Shown here piece by piece: positions 23,947-36,047 of a DNA stretch of 64,000 nucleotides. Under the pieces are notes generated by a model. The model made no database searches and had not been told where the DNA came from. It saw only the letters and a list, made by a program, of their open reading frames with translations. The position numbers and the translations under genes were made by a program. Origin of the DNA: Heterohyrax brucei (taxonomy: Eukaryota; Chordata; Mammalia; Hyracoidea; Procaviidae); NCBI GenBank assembly GCA_028571685.1, contig CM053143.1:141890829-141954828 (forward strand). Direction: 5' to 3'. The stretch's first letter is position 1; every line of letters begins with the position of its first letter.

Positions 23947-24779
23947 CTAGAAATTGAGAAAGCAGTTTTAAGTTATTTAAAATTCAGATGTTGAGTCCTT
24001 TTAAGTAGCAGATAACTTTTATTCTTTTACTCAAACCAGAGATCAACTCAATCAGCATTTTAAGTATACTTTAAACATTTCACTTCCTGCATTTGGAAGT
24101 CTGAGCTTTTTAACTACAATGTTTAAACACAGACACACCTAATGTAAAAATAAATGGCATGCACTTAAAATGGAATTTTCTCTGATTAACAAATAATCAG
24201 TAAGAACTGAGTAGAACAGGTATTTGAAGTACTCCATCCTACTTCAATAGCCAAAACAAATGAAAAACATGATAGTGAGACAGGCCAAGAAATGCCTAAG
24301 GGTGTCTTCTTCAATTGATGGCCCTGGAAATTGTTCATGCCTCTCCATTATGTTCTCCTGGGGTTTGTGCCTCATGTGTCAAGTTGTACACAGAGCACAG
24401 AACTTGTCAATACTGGGTAATTCAGAACATTAAGCAAATAAAAAGAAACATCAATTCACGTCCAAGCTTCCAGGAAAAAAATAAAGCCAGCTGTAAGGTG
24501 ATGAGAAAAAGTCCCTTGGATGGTTTCTTGATTAGTGTAAAAACCTCAAGAGAGAGAAGTACAGAGAAGTCTTGGTTTTTGCTGTTCTCTGAGAATTCCA
24601 GCATAAGCTGGAGAAGTAACTCAGGAAGCAGAGCCACTTTTCCTGCAACACTGGCCCTCTGCAGGAGTTATTTATTTATTTCATGGTGACCAGAACTACC
24701 AACCCAGATAGTCTCTACATGGGGAGGGGAGAAGAGGCATTATCTTTAAAATGATTACTAAAAATACGCAAACAAAAAA
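23947..24779. other. DCUN1D4: Intron sequence, nothing recognised
   Basis: Contains a 124-codon forward reading frame at 24315-24689 with no recognisable domain, likely chance. Confidence 0.45.
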
Positions 24780-24933
24780 CATGCTGTTGTCTGATGAATT
24801 CCAACTCATAGTGACTCTACAGGAAACAACAGACCTGCCCCACAGGGTTTCTAAGGAGCACCTGGTGGATTTGAACTGCTGACCTTTCGGTTAGAAGTCA
24901 TAGCTCTTAACCACTACACCATCAGGGCCCCAA
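24780..24933 (-). repeat. Afrotherian SINE, short form
   Basis: Reverse copy: CCAACTCATAGTGACTCTAC, CTGCCCCACAGGGTTTCTAA, TGGATTTGAACTGCTGACC and TTAACCACTACACCATCAGG. Confidence 0.93.
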
Positions 24934-25011
24934 AATGATGATAAATATATCAAAATTATGTGCATACACATTTTATATCTCTTATTTACATATGTAAGAC
25001 CCCTGAATGAA

Positions 25012-25205
25012 GTAAACGGTTCACACTTGACGACTAACTGTAAAGGCTGGCAGTCTGAACCAGCCCAGCGGCGCCGTGCCGTGGAAAAAAGGTCAGCGGA
25101 TCTGCATCTGTAAAGCTCACAGCCAAGAAAAACCTGTGGAGCACTTACACTCTCTAACAACACAGAGTCACCAGGAGTCAGAACTGACTTGATGGCAATG
25201 CACTA
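25012..25205 (+). repeat. Afrotherian SINE, long-form variant
   Basis: Forward copy: AAAGGCTGGCAGTCTGAACC, CAGCGG-GCCGTG, GATCTGCATCTGTAAAG, AACCTGTGGAGCACTTACAC and GAGTCAGAACTGACTTGATG. It carries the extra middle block missing from the short form. Confidence 0.8.
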
Positions 25206-25615
25206 TTGGATTTTTATTTACATTCAAATAAACTACCTATATTGTTATGCATGTAAATACTTATGAATATGGTTTTATTTACACAGGATATAAGAACATA
25301 AAAATCATATGTAATTCTTGTTTAATGAGCATTTATTCATGACCTAGACATTCACCACAGTATCTGCATAAACCTCTGACTAGAGGTTCTGGGTTTTAAC
25401 ACCAAAAAAGAGGATAGTTACAGGGTGCTGTGGTACTGAAACTGCAAACCACAAGTTTTATATTTCTCCTATAAAAAGTACCATAATAGCCGGAAATGAA
25501 GGTGAGCATGGGCCCAAGCATTCAGATACACGTCTATCTCGGCTTAAAGTCCAATTGGTCAATAACCTGCAGGCTTACGTAAGACACTAAAATATTTGAA
25601 TTACTTAAAACCAGT
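25206..25615. other. DCUN1D4: Intron sequence, nothing recognised
   Basis: No exon or named repeat. Confidence 0.45.
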
Positions 25616-25619
25616 CTAC

Positions 25620-26068
25620 ACAGAAATGGATCAAGGCTATACTATGGAATACTATTCAGCAATAAAAAGTAACAAAACACTTACACAACACACTGCTGTA
25701 TAAATGAACTCCAAAATCACTATGCTAAGCAAAAGAAGCCCAACACAACACAATTTGTCTACTATTTAAGAATAAAAAGAAATGAAATACTGATACATAC
25801 TACTAATGAATGAAACTCAAAATCATTATGCTAAGTGAAAGAAGACCATCTACATGAGATGTGCAGGGACAGAATGGTTTCCTGGGATGGGAACAAAAAG
25901 CAACTGTAAATCTACATGGACACCAGAGATCTCTTTAGAGTAATAGAAATATTCTAAAACTGATTAGTGATGGCTGCAAAACTCAGGAAATTTAATTAAA
26001 ATTACTGAATTGTACACTTAAAATGAGTAAATTTTATGATGTGTAAATAAAGTTATACAGAAAAAATA
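25620..26068 (+). mobile_element. Old L1 (L1M-type) 3' end
   Basis: ACTATGGAATACTATTCAGC, TGAAACTCAAAATCATTATG, CACTTAAAATGAGTAAATTT and a final AAATAAAGTTAT are standard 3'-end phrases of old L1 families. The ATGAACTC-AAATCA-TATGCTAAG segment occurs twice (25704 and 25809), a local duplication. Confidence 0.88.
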
Positions 26069-26106
26069 CAAAGGCCAAGAATGGTAACTCCATCCCTTAC
26101 ACCACA

Positions 26107-26271
26107 AAAATCCAAACTCACTGCTGTCAAGTCAGTTTCGACTCACAGCGACTCTACAGGTCAAAGAAGAACTGTCCCATTAGAGTTTCCAAGGAGCACC
26201 TGGCAGATCTGAACTACTGACCTTTTGATTAGCAGATGTAACACTTAACCACTAGGACACCAGGGTTTCCC
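26107..26271 (-). repeat. Afrotherian SINE, short form
   Basis: Reverse copy with CTCACTGCTGTCAAGTCAGT, CGACTCACAGCGACTCTACA and ACCACTAGGACACCAGGGTT. Nearly full length. Confidence 0.95.
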
Positions 26272-26504
26272 CATCCCTAAACGATTATTTAAATGCTATC
26301 AATAAGAGCAGGTACCACATCCTTTTGCAACTCAGTGGTCAGTTCTTAAACTTGCTTCACATACTAAATTAAAATGCAATGAAAAAATACTAAGTACTCC
26401 TGAGTCACAAAATGCTAAGTAATTATTAGCATTTAACAAGTCCAATGATAACATCCACACCCAAGTGGCCTACAGACTGCTTCAGGTGACTATTTTCTAA
26501 AGTA

Positions 26505-26637
26505 GGAGTCCTGCTGGTGCAGTGGTTAATATCTTGGCTGCCTTCACCGGCCACTCCTTGGAAACCCTACAAGACAGTCCTATTCTGACCCATAAGGTTA
26601 CTAAGACGCAGTATCAAGTCAGTGGCAATAGGCTTGG
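26505..26637 (+). repeat. Afrotherian SINE, short form, internally deleted
   Basis: Forward copy from AGTCCTGCTGGTGCAGTGGT to AGTGGCAATAGGCTTGG. Part of the GGTTGGCAGTTCAAAT region is missing. Confidence 0.88.
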
Positions 26638-27346
26638 TATATTTTAAATCTAAATTATTGATGTATTCTTAGGTAATATTTCCTATTCATTTGAGATATA
26701 AACAGCAACATTATTTTCGTATTTTCAGAGTCTGCCTCTCCTTTTCCTCAGAGTTGTGGCATACTGAGTAACACAGCAAGGAAGAAACAGAAAAATCTCA
26801 TCTAAGCCCCTGGATCTCTATGTATGGATATTGAGACCCATTAGTAAAAGTGACTTGTACAGCCACAAGGAAGGACATGATTTAAAATCTGTATGAAAGA
26901 GTACCCTAAAACCAACAAGTCCAGCCTCTGAAGTTACCAAAGTTACAGTTCAATTGTCTAAAAAAGAAATGGCTTAGTCTATCTTTTTCATGTTCTCTAA
27001 CAAATTCCCACCCATCAAAATAACCGCCAGTAAGGCTGACATTCCAAGCAAGCTTAAAGCATTTAGCACAGGCAACTCTGCCCAACCATTCTGCCTAGGT
27101 CGCTTACAAAGGCAATTACAGGACCGCCCATATTAGTGAGTGAGACCATCCTAAAGAACAGACACTCATTCTGGGCTTCTCAATACGCACAGATGCAAAG
27201 CTTTAAAAGGAAAGAAAGAAACTCTACACCAATGTTGGTGGATCAGCGAACTAAGACAGAATTTTAATTTCCAAAAATTCCAATTAGCTATTTTGTTTTT
27301 CATGCTTTATAAACCCAGCCATTAAGGAGAAAAAAAAAAAAAAAAC
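26638..27346. other. DCUN1D4: Intron sequence, nothing recognised
   Basis: Unique apart from an A run at 27331-27347 belonging to the next SINE. Confidence 0.45.
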
Positions 27347-27507
27347 CCAAGCAAACCTACTGCTATCAAGTTAATTCTGACTAACAGCAACCCTACAGAA
27401 CATTATAAAATTGCCCCTGAGGGTTTTCAAGGTGCTGCTGGTGGATTCAAACTGCTGACCTTTTGATTAGCAGCCAAGCTCTTAACCACTACACCACCAG
27501 GACTCCT
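27347..27507 (-). repeat. Afrotherian SINE, short form
   Basis: Reverse copy: CTACTGCTATCAAGTTAATT, TGGATTCAAACTGCTGACC and TTAACCACTACACCACCAGG. Confidence 0.93.
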
Positions 27508-27532
27508 AGATGTAAAGTAAGTATCATTAAAT

Positions 27533-27545
27533 AATTATACTTTGA
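27533..27545 (+). repeat. Target-site duplication, left copy, of full-length L1
   Basis: AATTATACTTTGA, matched by AATTACACTTTGA at 33648-33660 (12 of 13 identical). Confidence 0.85.
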
Positions 27546-28889
27546 GGGAGGCGGGGCTAAGATGGAAACACAGTCAGACGCTTTCTGTGGTCACTCTTAC
27601 AACAATGACCCAGAAAAACAAGTCAACTGATTAAATATGACACTCCAAGAGCCCTGAACATCAAAGGCAAAGTTGAGGAATCCACTCAATGGCACGGGAA
27701 GGAAGAGTTTAGAAACAGCGAAGAAAAAGCACCCAACAAGCCAGATCTGCTGGTGCAAGTGAGGTAACACAGGCAATAGAGTTCGGGACACGTTTCTCAG
27801 GTCAGAAAAGACCTTGCCACAGACAGTCCACTTCGGCCTCCAGAATCACTGAGAAGTGGCACTTGATCACTAAAAGATGAGTAATTTATGTCTAACCTAC
27901 TACGAGGATCAAAACTCTCCTTTGGGATAAACCTCTCTCCCATTTACCTACGTGCCCTTCTCACACTCTGCACTGGGTGCGAGGCAGATTCAGAGAATGA
28001 CACATTCTCTGGGCCAGAAGCAGGACCCCTTATGCACCCTAAGCCACTCTCCTGGCCCTGGAGAGGGAACCAGTAACAAAAAGGAAAAATATAATCTGCT
28101 GACTCCCCTAAGACAGAAATTGAGGATGGAAACAGTCCATTCCCCTAGGCACAAGCATAGGGTTCACAGACTTTGAATGTCTTTCATGTCTGCACAGACC
28201 TGTGTGGGCCCACCACAACAGCAAAGGCCAGCATTAGCACAGTAAAACAGGGTACACAGCTGAGCCTTAACTTTACTACATCAACTACGTGCTGGAAAGG
28301 CAGTTCTGTGACACATTATATCATGTCGCCTATGAAGGAGGGCTCTCACCTGACCACAGCAGGGACCTGAGGAACAGTAGCTCCACCTACACCACTGATC
28401 ACTCCCAACAGGGATCCAAGAGTAAGTGGTGACTCCTGATCCTTACAGCCAATAGCACTGGGTACCTACAGCTTGGCTGCAAAACCTACCCACCTATGCA
28501 TTCTAGTGAACAGGGACACGCTGTCCTCACAGACACTCAGTGAAGGCTGTGAAGCCCTGGCCTTGCTTAGCATGTGACCTTTTGACAGCCAGATACCTGT
28601 CCTTATACCAATGAACCTTGCCCATATACAGCTGCAGGTGATGGCCTATACCACACACTTGATGACTGTCTATCTGAGTACCTGAGCAGAATCTGTACAA
28701 GGATATTAAATGAACTCCTGGGCTCACGTACCTAGTAACAGCTCTAACCACCTGGAGACAAGATGTTAGAGCTTGAAAGTCACCAATAATCAAATCAGTT
28801 CTGATGACTAGCCTGTTTGGGCATACAGAAACAAAACAAGGAGTTAGGTCACTGTAAGCAACCATAAAAAATATATACACAGTAATATA

Positions 28890-29290
28890 TTGATAGCACA
28901 GAAACAGTCAGTATCAAATCACATGAAGAAGAAGACTGATGCATTCAGAGTTCCCAAAACAAAGAATCAAGAAATCTTCCAGATCAAGAGAACTTCCTGG
29001 AATTACAGTAATGCTGAATACAGGAGGTTAATAGACAGAACTCTTCAAGAGATGAGGCAATACACAGAAAAACCCAAGAAACACATAGACAAGAACACAG
29101 TAACATCAAGAGATTAGAGGACAGCATGACAGATTTAACAGACTGTAAGAATCCACAGAGTCAGCAAACAGAAATCCAGAAGATGTAATTACAAAATTTC
29201 AGCATTAGATAACTCACAGGAACAGAACTGAGGTAGAAAAAGTCAGAATTAGAAAGACAGAAGATAAAGCAAGTGACACTAAAATATTTA
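28890..29290 (+). pseudogene. L1 ORF1 remnant
   Basis: A Lys/Glu/Gln-rich, coiled-coil-like reading frame (28890-29117), in the right place between 5' UTR and ORF2, followed by stop-ridden sequence of the same composition. The conserved C-terminal domain is not visible, so the ORF1 seems deleted or heavily decayed. Confidence 0.5.
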
Positions 29291-29299
29291 AGGAAAATC

Positions 29300-32200
29300 A
29301 GATAAAAAAAACACACAGAAAGAAGCTCAATAAATACAAGGAAAATCTAAATGCCACAATCAACCAACTTGACCTCATAAACATATACAGCACACCCCAC
29401 CCAACAGCAGCAAAGTACTCTTTTTTCCAAAGCACATGGAACATCTGCCACAATAGGTCATGCACTAGGTCATGACACAAGTCTCAACAGATACCAAAAG
29501 CATCAAAATATTACAAAGTACTTTTTCTTACCACAAAGCCATAAAAGCAAAAATCACTAACAGAAAAAGCAAGAGAAAAAAAGATCAAAAACTACTGTGT
29601 AAAAGAAATTAAGTAAAGAATAAAAAAAATTCACAGAATCAAATGAGAATGGAAACACATTCTACCAGAACCTCTGGGACACAGCAATAACAGTGCTCAG
29701 AGGTCAATTTATACGCACACATCATTTGAGCATCAATGAATATGCACACATTCAAAAAGAGGAAACGGCCAAATTCAAAGCATTAACCCTCCAACTTGAA
29801 CAAACAGAAAGAAAGCAGCAAAAGAAGCCCTCAGACACCAGAAGACAGCAAGCAAATTAACACTATAATTAAATCAAATAAAGAACAGAAAAACAATCAA
29901 AAGAAGTAACAAGACCAAAAGCTGGTTCCTTGAAAAGATCAATAAAACAGACATACCACCCACCAAACTGACAAAAGAAAAACATGAGAAGATGCAAATA
30001 ATCTGAATAAGAAATGAGATGGATGGTATCAAAACACACCCAACTGAAATTCTAAAATCATCACAGAATGCTATAAAAAGTTAAACTCTTAAAAAACCTG
30101 AAAATCTAGAGGAAATGGACAAATTTCTAGGAATATGTTACTTACCTAAACTAATACAAACAGAGGTAGAACAACTAAACAAACCTGTAACAAAAGAAGA
30201 CACTGAAAATGTAATTAAAAACTCTCAACAAGAAAAACTTCCTGGCTCCGATAACTTCATTGGAGAATTCTACCAAACTTTCAGAGGAAAGTTAACACCG
30301 CTATTACTAAAGGTACTCAGAGCACAGAGAAGGAAGAACTACTCCTAAACTTACTCCATAAAGCCAGTATAAGCCTTGTAACAAAACTTGGTAAAGACAT
30401 CACAAAACAGGAAAGTTACAGAATAATATCCCTCATGAACCTAGATGCAAAACTCTTCAACAAAATTCCAGCCAATAAAAGTCAACATCGTATCAAAAAA
30501 ATAATTCACAATGACCAAGTGAGAGTCATACCAGTTGTGCAGGGATGGTTTAGTATCAGGAAAACAATCAGCATTATCAATAACATAAATAAAACAAAGG
30601 AGAACCACGAGGTTTTATCTATCAGCACAGAAAAGGCACTTGATGAAGTCCAACACCAATTAATTATTAAAAACTTTCAGCAGAACAAAAATATGAGGGA
30701 AATTCCTCAGTGTAATAAAGGGCATTTATATAAAGCCAATGGCCAACATCATCCTAAATGGAGTCTGAAAGTACTCCCACTGAGAAAAGGAAACAGTTAA
30801 GATGGTCTTTGTTACCACTTTCATTCAACATTGTGCTGGTGGTTCTAGCCAGAGCAATTCAGCTAGAAAAAGAAACAAAGGGCATCCAAACGGCTAAAGA
30901 AGACACATAACTACTTCTGATACACAGAAAATCCTAAAAGAATCTAAAAACGACCTACTGGAGTGGACAGACGAAAAAATCAAACCTACTGCTGTCAAGT
31001 CAATTCCAACTCACAGGAACCCTATACAGGATGGGGTAGCACTGCCCTGCAGTTTCCAAGCAGTGCCTGGTAGATTCAAACTGCCAACCTTTCAGTCAGC
31101 AGCCACAGCACTTAACTACTATGCCACCAAGGTTTCCAGAGCTAATATAAGAGTCCAGCAAAGCATCAGGATACAAAATAAACATACAAAAATCAGTTTG
31201 ATTCCTCTACACCACAAAGAAAACATTATGAAGGAAACCACCAAATACTTAACATTACAACAGCCCCTAAGAAGACAAAATACTGAGGAATAAATCTAAC
31301 CAGACCTGTATAAAGAAAACTACAAGACACTACTACAAGAAACCAAAAGATACCTACCTAAGTGGAGAAAGGAGAAGACTTAACATTGTGAAAATGTCTA
31401 CTCTACCCAAAGCAATCTACAGATACAATGCAATCCCAATCCAAATTCCAACGGCATTGTTTAAAAAGATGGTGAAACAAATAAACAACTTCATATGGAA
31501 AGGGAAGAGGCCCTAGATAAATAAAGCATTACATTAAAAGACCAACTGTGAGGTCTCGCATTACGTGACTTTAGAACCTATTACACCACCACAGTAGTAA
31601 AAACAGGCTGGTACCAGTACAACAACAGATACATAGATCAGTGGAAGAGAACTGAGAATCCAGAAGTTAAATCATCTACCTATGGGCTGATGATATCCAA
31701 CAAAAGCCCAAAATCCACAAATTGGGGGAAAGACAGTCTCTCTAACAAATGATGATGTGATGCCATAATTGGATATCCATCTGCAAAAAATGAAACAAGA
31801 CCCAGAACTCACACCATACACAGAAACTAACTCAAAATGGATCACAATCTCAGTAAAGAAAGTATAAAATGATAAAGATCATGGTAGAAAAATTAGGGAC
31901 AACACTAGGAGCGCCAATACATGGCATAAACAGAATATGAGACATTGCTAACAATGCATAAACATCAGAAGAAACAGATAACTGGAAATGCCTAAAAATG
32001 AAACACTTTTATGCTCATCCAAAGACTTCACCAAAAGAATGAAAAGGCAACCTAAAGACTGCGAAAAAATTTTTGGATATGATGAATCATGTTAGCATCT
32101 AATCTCTAAAATCTACAAGATACTGCAAAACCTCAACAACAAAAAGAAAAGTAAACCTAATCAAAAATGGGCAAAGGATATGAACAGGCACTTCCTCAAA

Positions 32201-32670
32201 GACATTCAGACAGCTAACAGGCTGATAAGGATATGCTCATGCTCATTAGCCACTAGAGAAATGTATATCAAAACTACCATCTCACCCCAACAAGGTTGGC
32301 ATTAATTCAAAAAAACACAAAATAATACATGTTGGAGAGGCTATGGAGAGACTGAAACACTTATACACTGCTGGTATGAATGTACAACCACTTTGGAAAT
32401 TGATTTGGCACTTCCTTAAAAAGACAGAAATTCTATAGGATCCAGGAACCCCACTCCTTGGAATATATCCTAGAAAAATAAGAGCTGTCACATGAATATA
32501 TACCTGCACACCCATATAGCATGGATGAACAAATTATGGCATACTCATACATGAAATACTAAACAATAAAGAATGACAATTTACCTGTGAAACATAACAG
32601 AGAAATCTGGAAGGCACTATGCTGAGTGAAATTGTCACAAAAGGCCAAACACTGTATGAAACATGATAAT
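29300..32670 (+). pseudogene. L1 ORF2 remnant
   Basis: Endonuclease-domain sequence near 29340-29560 (AACATATACAGCACACCCCA, AAAGCACATGGAACATCTG). At 30115-30348 the pre-RT segment V-E-Q-L-N-K-P-V-T-K-E-D ... G-S-D-N-F-I-G-E-F-Y-Q is open. At 30435-30800 the RT domain has I-H-N-D-Q-V-R-V-I-P, S-I-R-K-T-I-S-I-I-N-N and I-S-T-E-K-A-L-D-E-V-Q, with the first catalytic Asp position changed. A SINE at 30978-31138 interrupts the RT domain. Non-functional. Confidence 0.85.
30978..31138 (-). repeat. Afrotherian SINE, short form, inside L1 ORF2
   Basis: Reverse copy: CCTACTGCTGTCAAGTCAAT, CCAACTCACAGGAACCCTAT, GTTTCCAAGCAGTGCCTGGT and TTAACTACTATGCCACCAAG. L1 sequence resumes on both sides, so the SINE is younger. 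Confidence 0.95.
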
Positions 32671-33647
32671 AAGGATTCAAGAAAAGGTTTAAACACAGAA
32701 AAAAATGGTCTTTGATGGTTACAAAGGTTGGAAGGGTAGCAGAAGGGTATCACCAATCAGATAGCACCCAAGAATAACTTCTCGTGAAGGGAGTGACAAT
32801 GCACAGTAGAAGTAAGCATAACCAGACTAAACCAAAAAAGAACCACCCAACAGCCTGAAGGACAGAGCAGCAGGGGAAGGGGTCTGGAGACCATGGTTTC
32901 AGGAGGCATCTAAGGTCAACTGACACAACAAAGTTTATTAAGAAAACATTCTGCATCCTACTTTGGTGAACGGCATCTAGGGTCTTAAAAAGTTAGTAAG
33001 AGACCATCTAACATGCATCAGTTGCTCCTAACTCACTGGGAGCAAAGGAGAGAAGAACATCAAATATACAAGGAAAATATGAGTCCAAGAGATAGAAAAG
33101 TCCACATAAACCAAAGATTCCATCAGCACGAGAGGGGAAGAACTAGATGGTGCCCAGCTACCACCAATGATCACCCTCATGAACACAAGACAGCATTCCT
33201 GATAGAACGTGAGAAAAGTGGGATGCAAAACTCAAATTCTATTAAAAACACCAGACTTGATGGTGTGACAGACTGGAGGGTCTCTAGAAGACACAGCTCC
33301 CAGACTCTCTGTTAGCCCAAAACTACAACTATGCCCAAACTCAACTCTTTACACAAAGATTAGACTAGACTGACTATAAGACATAAAACAATACTGGTAA
33401 AGAGTATGCTTCTTGGCTCAAATAGATACATGAGACTAAATGGGCAGCTCTTGTTTGGAGGAGAGATGAGAAGCTGGAAGATGACAAGAGTTGAATGAAT
33501 GGACACAGGAAATATAGGGTGGAGAGAAGAGCGTGGTGACACATTGCAAAGAGAGCAACTGGGGTCTCCTAACAATGTGTACATGAATTTTTAAATGAAA
33601 AACTGACTTGGATTATAAACTTTCACTTACAGAAAAATTTTTTCTTT

Positions 33648-33660
33648 AATTACACTTTGA
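33648..33660 (+). repeat. Target-site duplication, right copy, of full-length L1
   Basis: AATTACACTTTGA, the partner of 27533-27545. Confidence 0.85.
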
Positions 33661-33751
33661 AAGATCATCAATATTCGAGTTGGCATACGAAAACACAGAA
33701 GACCCATTAACAGTATGCCAATGATTTTGATCTACTGTCTCTGCAACATAC

Positions 33752-33866
33752 CTATCATGCCTACTTTTCTTGGCAGATAAATCATCTCCAGATGCAGGTC
33801 TTCTCTTTTTCCTTGGTGGCATCACTTTATTAAAGCAGTCTGAAGAGCTGCAAGACCGCAGACTTC
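33752..33866 (-). CDS. DCUN1D4: DCUN1D4 exon with basic nuclear-localisation-like segment
   Basis: A 115-bp exon with acceptor TTCTTTAG and donor GTATGT. It reads [15 protein letters not shown], then [20 protein letters not shown] and R-H-D, ending in phase 2 (AG of a Ser codon). The PRKKRR cluster followed by a second KK is a plausible nuclear localisation signal, fitting the nuclear placement of DCUN1D4 and DCUN1D5. The internal Met aligns with the natural start of DCUN1D5, which begins MPVKKKRK, so it could serve as an alternative start if upstream exons are skipped. The bases before it (GTG, G at -3) make a fair initiation context. A full-length L1 ends about 90 bp inside the intron on the donor side of this exon, and the next upstream exon is 23 kb away. 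Confidence 0.96.
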
Positions 33867-34454
33867 CTAAAGAACAAAATGGTCAAAGAGCACAAAATTA
33901 AGGTATGTACATTAAACCACTTCCAAAGAATATTACTACTAAATTAAAAACATATATGACTTTGTATTAGAAAAGGTTTTAAGATTATCTGCAAATCCTA
34001 TAAATAAAATGGTTTTCAGTTCTTTCAGAAGTTATAGTCAAGAAATAAACCTACGAATGACATGAGTTAATATTTTCTCCCCAAAAGCACACCAGAATAG
34101 AAGTTATCAGAAGTTCCATTTACTCTTTAAAAATACCAACATGAATCACCTAACCTTTCATCTACTCTTACGTATCCATGTTCTTTCAAACGGAATTGCA
34201 ATGGTTTCTGTACTTTTGGCAATGGCCAGCTATACCAGTAACCCTGAGTCAAAACACATACCAGTACACTAGCCCCAGAACTCTTAAACATCAACAGATA
34301 TCTGATTAAAAAAAAAAAAGACGTGAATTTGGGGGGGCAGAAGTCTGACATAACCTTAAACAAAATTTCCATGTTTAAAATTTGTTTCTGTCACTTGAAG
34401 AACATTCTGCTAACTTCAGCCAGAGTTTTCAGAAGAATAACTTGCATTTGGTAA
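33867..34454. other. DCUN1D4: Intron sequence, nothing recognised
   Basis: AT-rich; contains an A run at 34308-34319. Confidence 0.45.
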
Positions 34455-34690
34455 AAGATAAGCTGTAATAACAGCCAAGTGCAATAATATCTAACACATT
34501 TTGAGACATTATTGTGAAGCAGGCCCTGTTCTGAGTCTTTGCATATAATAATCCATTTAACCTCGTAACAATCCTGTGAAAAAATAACCATCAGTATTGC
34601 CTTTCACTGATGAGAAAATGAAGGCGGAGAGGTTAGATAAGTGGCTACAGAGGTATTCAAACCCAGAGTCGATTCAGACTCTCCAATTAT
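34455..34690 (+). repeat. MIR SINE
   Basis: CAGGCCCTGTTCTGAGTCTT, ATAATCCATTTAACCTCGTA, ACAATCCTGTGA, CACTGATGAGAAAATGAAG and GGAGAGGTTAGATAAGTGGC follow the MIR core in order. Confidence 0.85.
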
Positions 34691-34699
34691 TATACATTA

Positions 34700-34910
34700 C
34701 AAAACAACTATAACGGCACTACATTGCCCCGTCTTAGTACAAATGCTATCACATATACTACATCAATGATTCCTACAACGATTCCTGAAAAGCAGGCAGG
34801 GTAGAGATAACTATCTCTGACAGATGGGAAAGCCTAAGTATTAGGCATTCAGGGCTTTTCCAGGACCTCAGGTGTGATTAAGTAGTAAGCCCTGGACCCC
34901 TATCTTTCTC
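34700..34910 (+). repeat. Probable second MIR-type fragment
   Basis: TTCCTACAACGATTCCTGAA, AGGTAGAGATAACTATCTC-like sequence and GACAGATGGGAAAGCCTAAG resemble the MIR core, diverged. Confidence 0.55.
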
Positions 34911-34959
34911 CTTTCACTGACCCTTTGTTGAAGGCCCTGGGGTCACTCAATGAGTCACA

Positions 34960-35410
34960 CAGACAGGACAGTGTAGGGGTGACTGGATCAGAATGATCTG
35001 TATCTGAATTCTGGTCTTCACTTCCGTAATTTGGCCAATGATCGACCTATTCTGGGTCTCCAGTTTATCATTTGAAGAATGAGACCTGTAGGTATCTACC
35101 TCTCAGGACTTTTAAGAGGAAAATACGCATTTACTAAGGGCTTAGGTGCCAAGCACTGTATTCAGACATCAGGGATACAAAGGAACACGCTCCCAGTGTG
35201 ATAACGAAGGTAAGTGTGCTGTCCTCATGCTCGACCTCCCTGCTCCTTCAACCCTCACAGCAACACTGATACAGGTATTGCTATTATTCCCACTTTTACA
35301 AATGCGGACACTGAAGCAGAGGCAGATTAAGTAACAGCTGGAAAGCAGTACATGAAGCCACAACTGAAAACCAGACAGCCCAACAGCAAAGCCCAAACTC
35401 CCAGCCACTA
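34960..35410 (+). repeat. MIR-type copies (two adjacent)
   Basis: 34985-35130 follows the MIR order: TCTGAATTCTGGTCTTCACT, AATTTGGCCAATGATCGACC, TCTCCAGTTTATCATTTGAA, GTATCTACCTCTCAGGACTT. 35140-35400 is a second copy with ACCCTCACAGCAACACTGAT, GCTATTATTCCCACTTTTAC and AAGCAGAGGCAGATTAAGTA. Confidence 0.75.
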
Positions 35411-35499
35411 TCTGCTGTAGAATCTCTACTAGCTGAGGCCATAGATGCGTCCTTACACAGAGAACCAGAAAACTAAGGGCACAGCCCTATGAAGTGTCC

Positions 35500-35740
35500 G
35501 TAATCAAGGAGCTGGGAAAAGAAGTTAAAAGTCACGGAAGGGAGAAAACCTAGGAGTGTGATATCCTAGAGGCCAAAAAGGAGACACCGTTTCCTGGAGG
35601 GAGTGGTTAACTGCAGCAAATAAGGCTTGGAGGTCAATTAAAGTAAGGAGTGAAGGCACATGCTGGATTTAGCAATGAAGCGCATTGGTCGGGTGGAAGC
35701 CAGACTGCAGTGAGCTGGGACTGGATATGAAGGGGGGGAA
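35500..35740. repeat. Possible ancient repeat, unnamed
   Basis: GAGTGGTTAACTGCAGCAAA ... GGCTTGGAGGTCAATTAAAG ... GGATTTAGCAATGAAG resembles a common old mammalian repeat (TCAAATGCTGCTGAGAGGTC family). I cannot name it with confidence. Confidence 0.45.
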
Positions 35741-36024
35741 CTTCCCCCACTAGCAGACTGTATCTACTAGATACAGTCCATGTGGGCAGCTCATTCAAGA
35801 AACTAGCTCTAAAGATAGGAAGAGTTGTCAGTAGCCAACAGCCACTGCCCGGTAAGAGCAATGTGCAGGTCTGGAACCCAAATCCCAAACCCAATTATTT
35901 ATTTAACCATTTACTACTGTACCAGGTTCCCAGGGAGATGTGCTTCAGGAACAGACCAGTCAAAATTACCATCTCTGCTGTTAACCAAGACTATACAGTG
36001 AGGATTACTATTGACAGCAACGCC

Positions 36025-36045
36025 ATTTGTTTGTTTGTTTGTTTT
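36025..36045 (+). repeat. (TTTG)n microsatellite
   Basis: About five TTTG units immediately before a SINE. Confidence 0.85.
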
Positions 36046-36047
36046 TA

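Larger units (their letters stand above)
27546..33647 (+). mobile_element. Full-length L1 with target-site duplications
   Basis: Begins GGGAGGCGGGGCTAAGATGG, a canonical L1 5' terminus, and ends at an A/T-rich tail. Length is 6.1 kb including a 160-bp SINE insertion. It is of a different, more diverged subfamily than the 8-kb L1, with a different 5' UTR. It lies antisense to DCUN1D4, with its 3' end about 90 bp from the splice donor of the 33752-33866 exon. All frames are degraded. Confidence 0.9.

Noticed and set aside
24315-24689. 124-codon forward frame
   Set aside because: Low-complexity composition without recognisable motifs, on the strand opposite to the gene. Probably chance.
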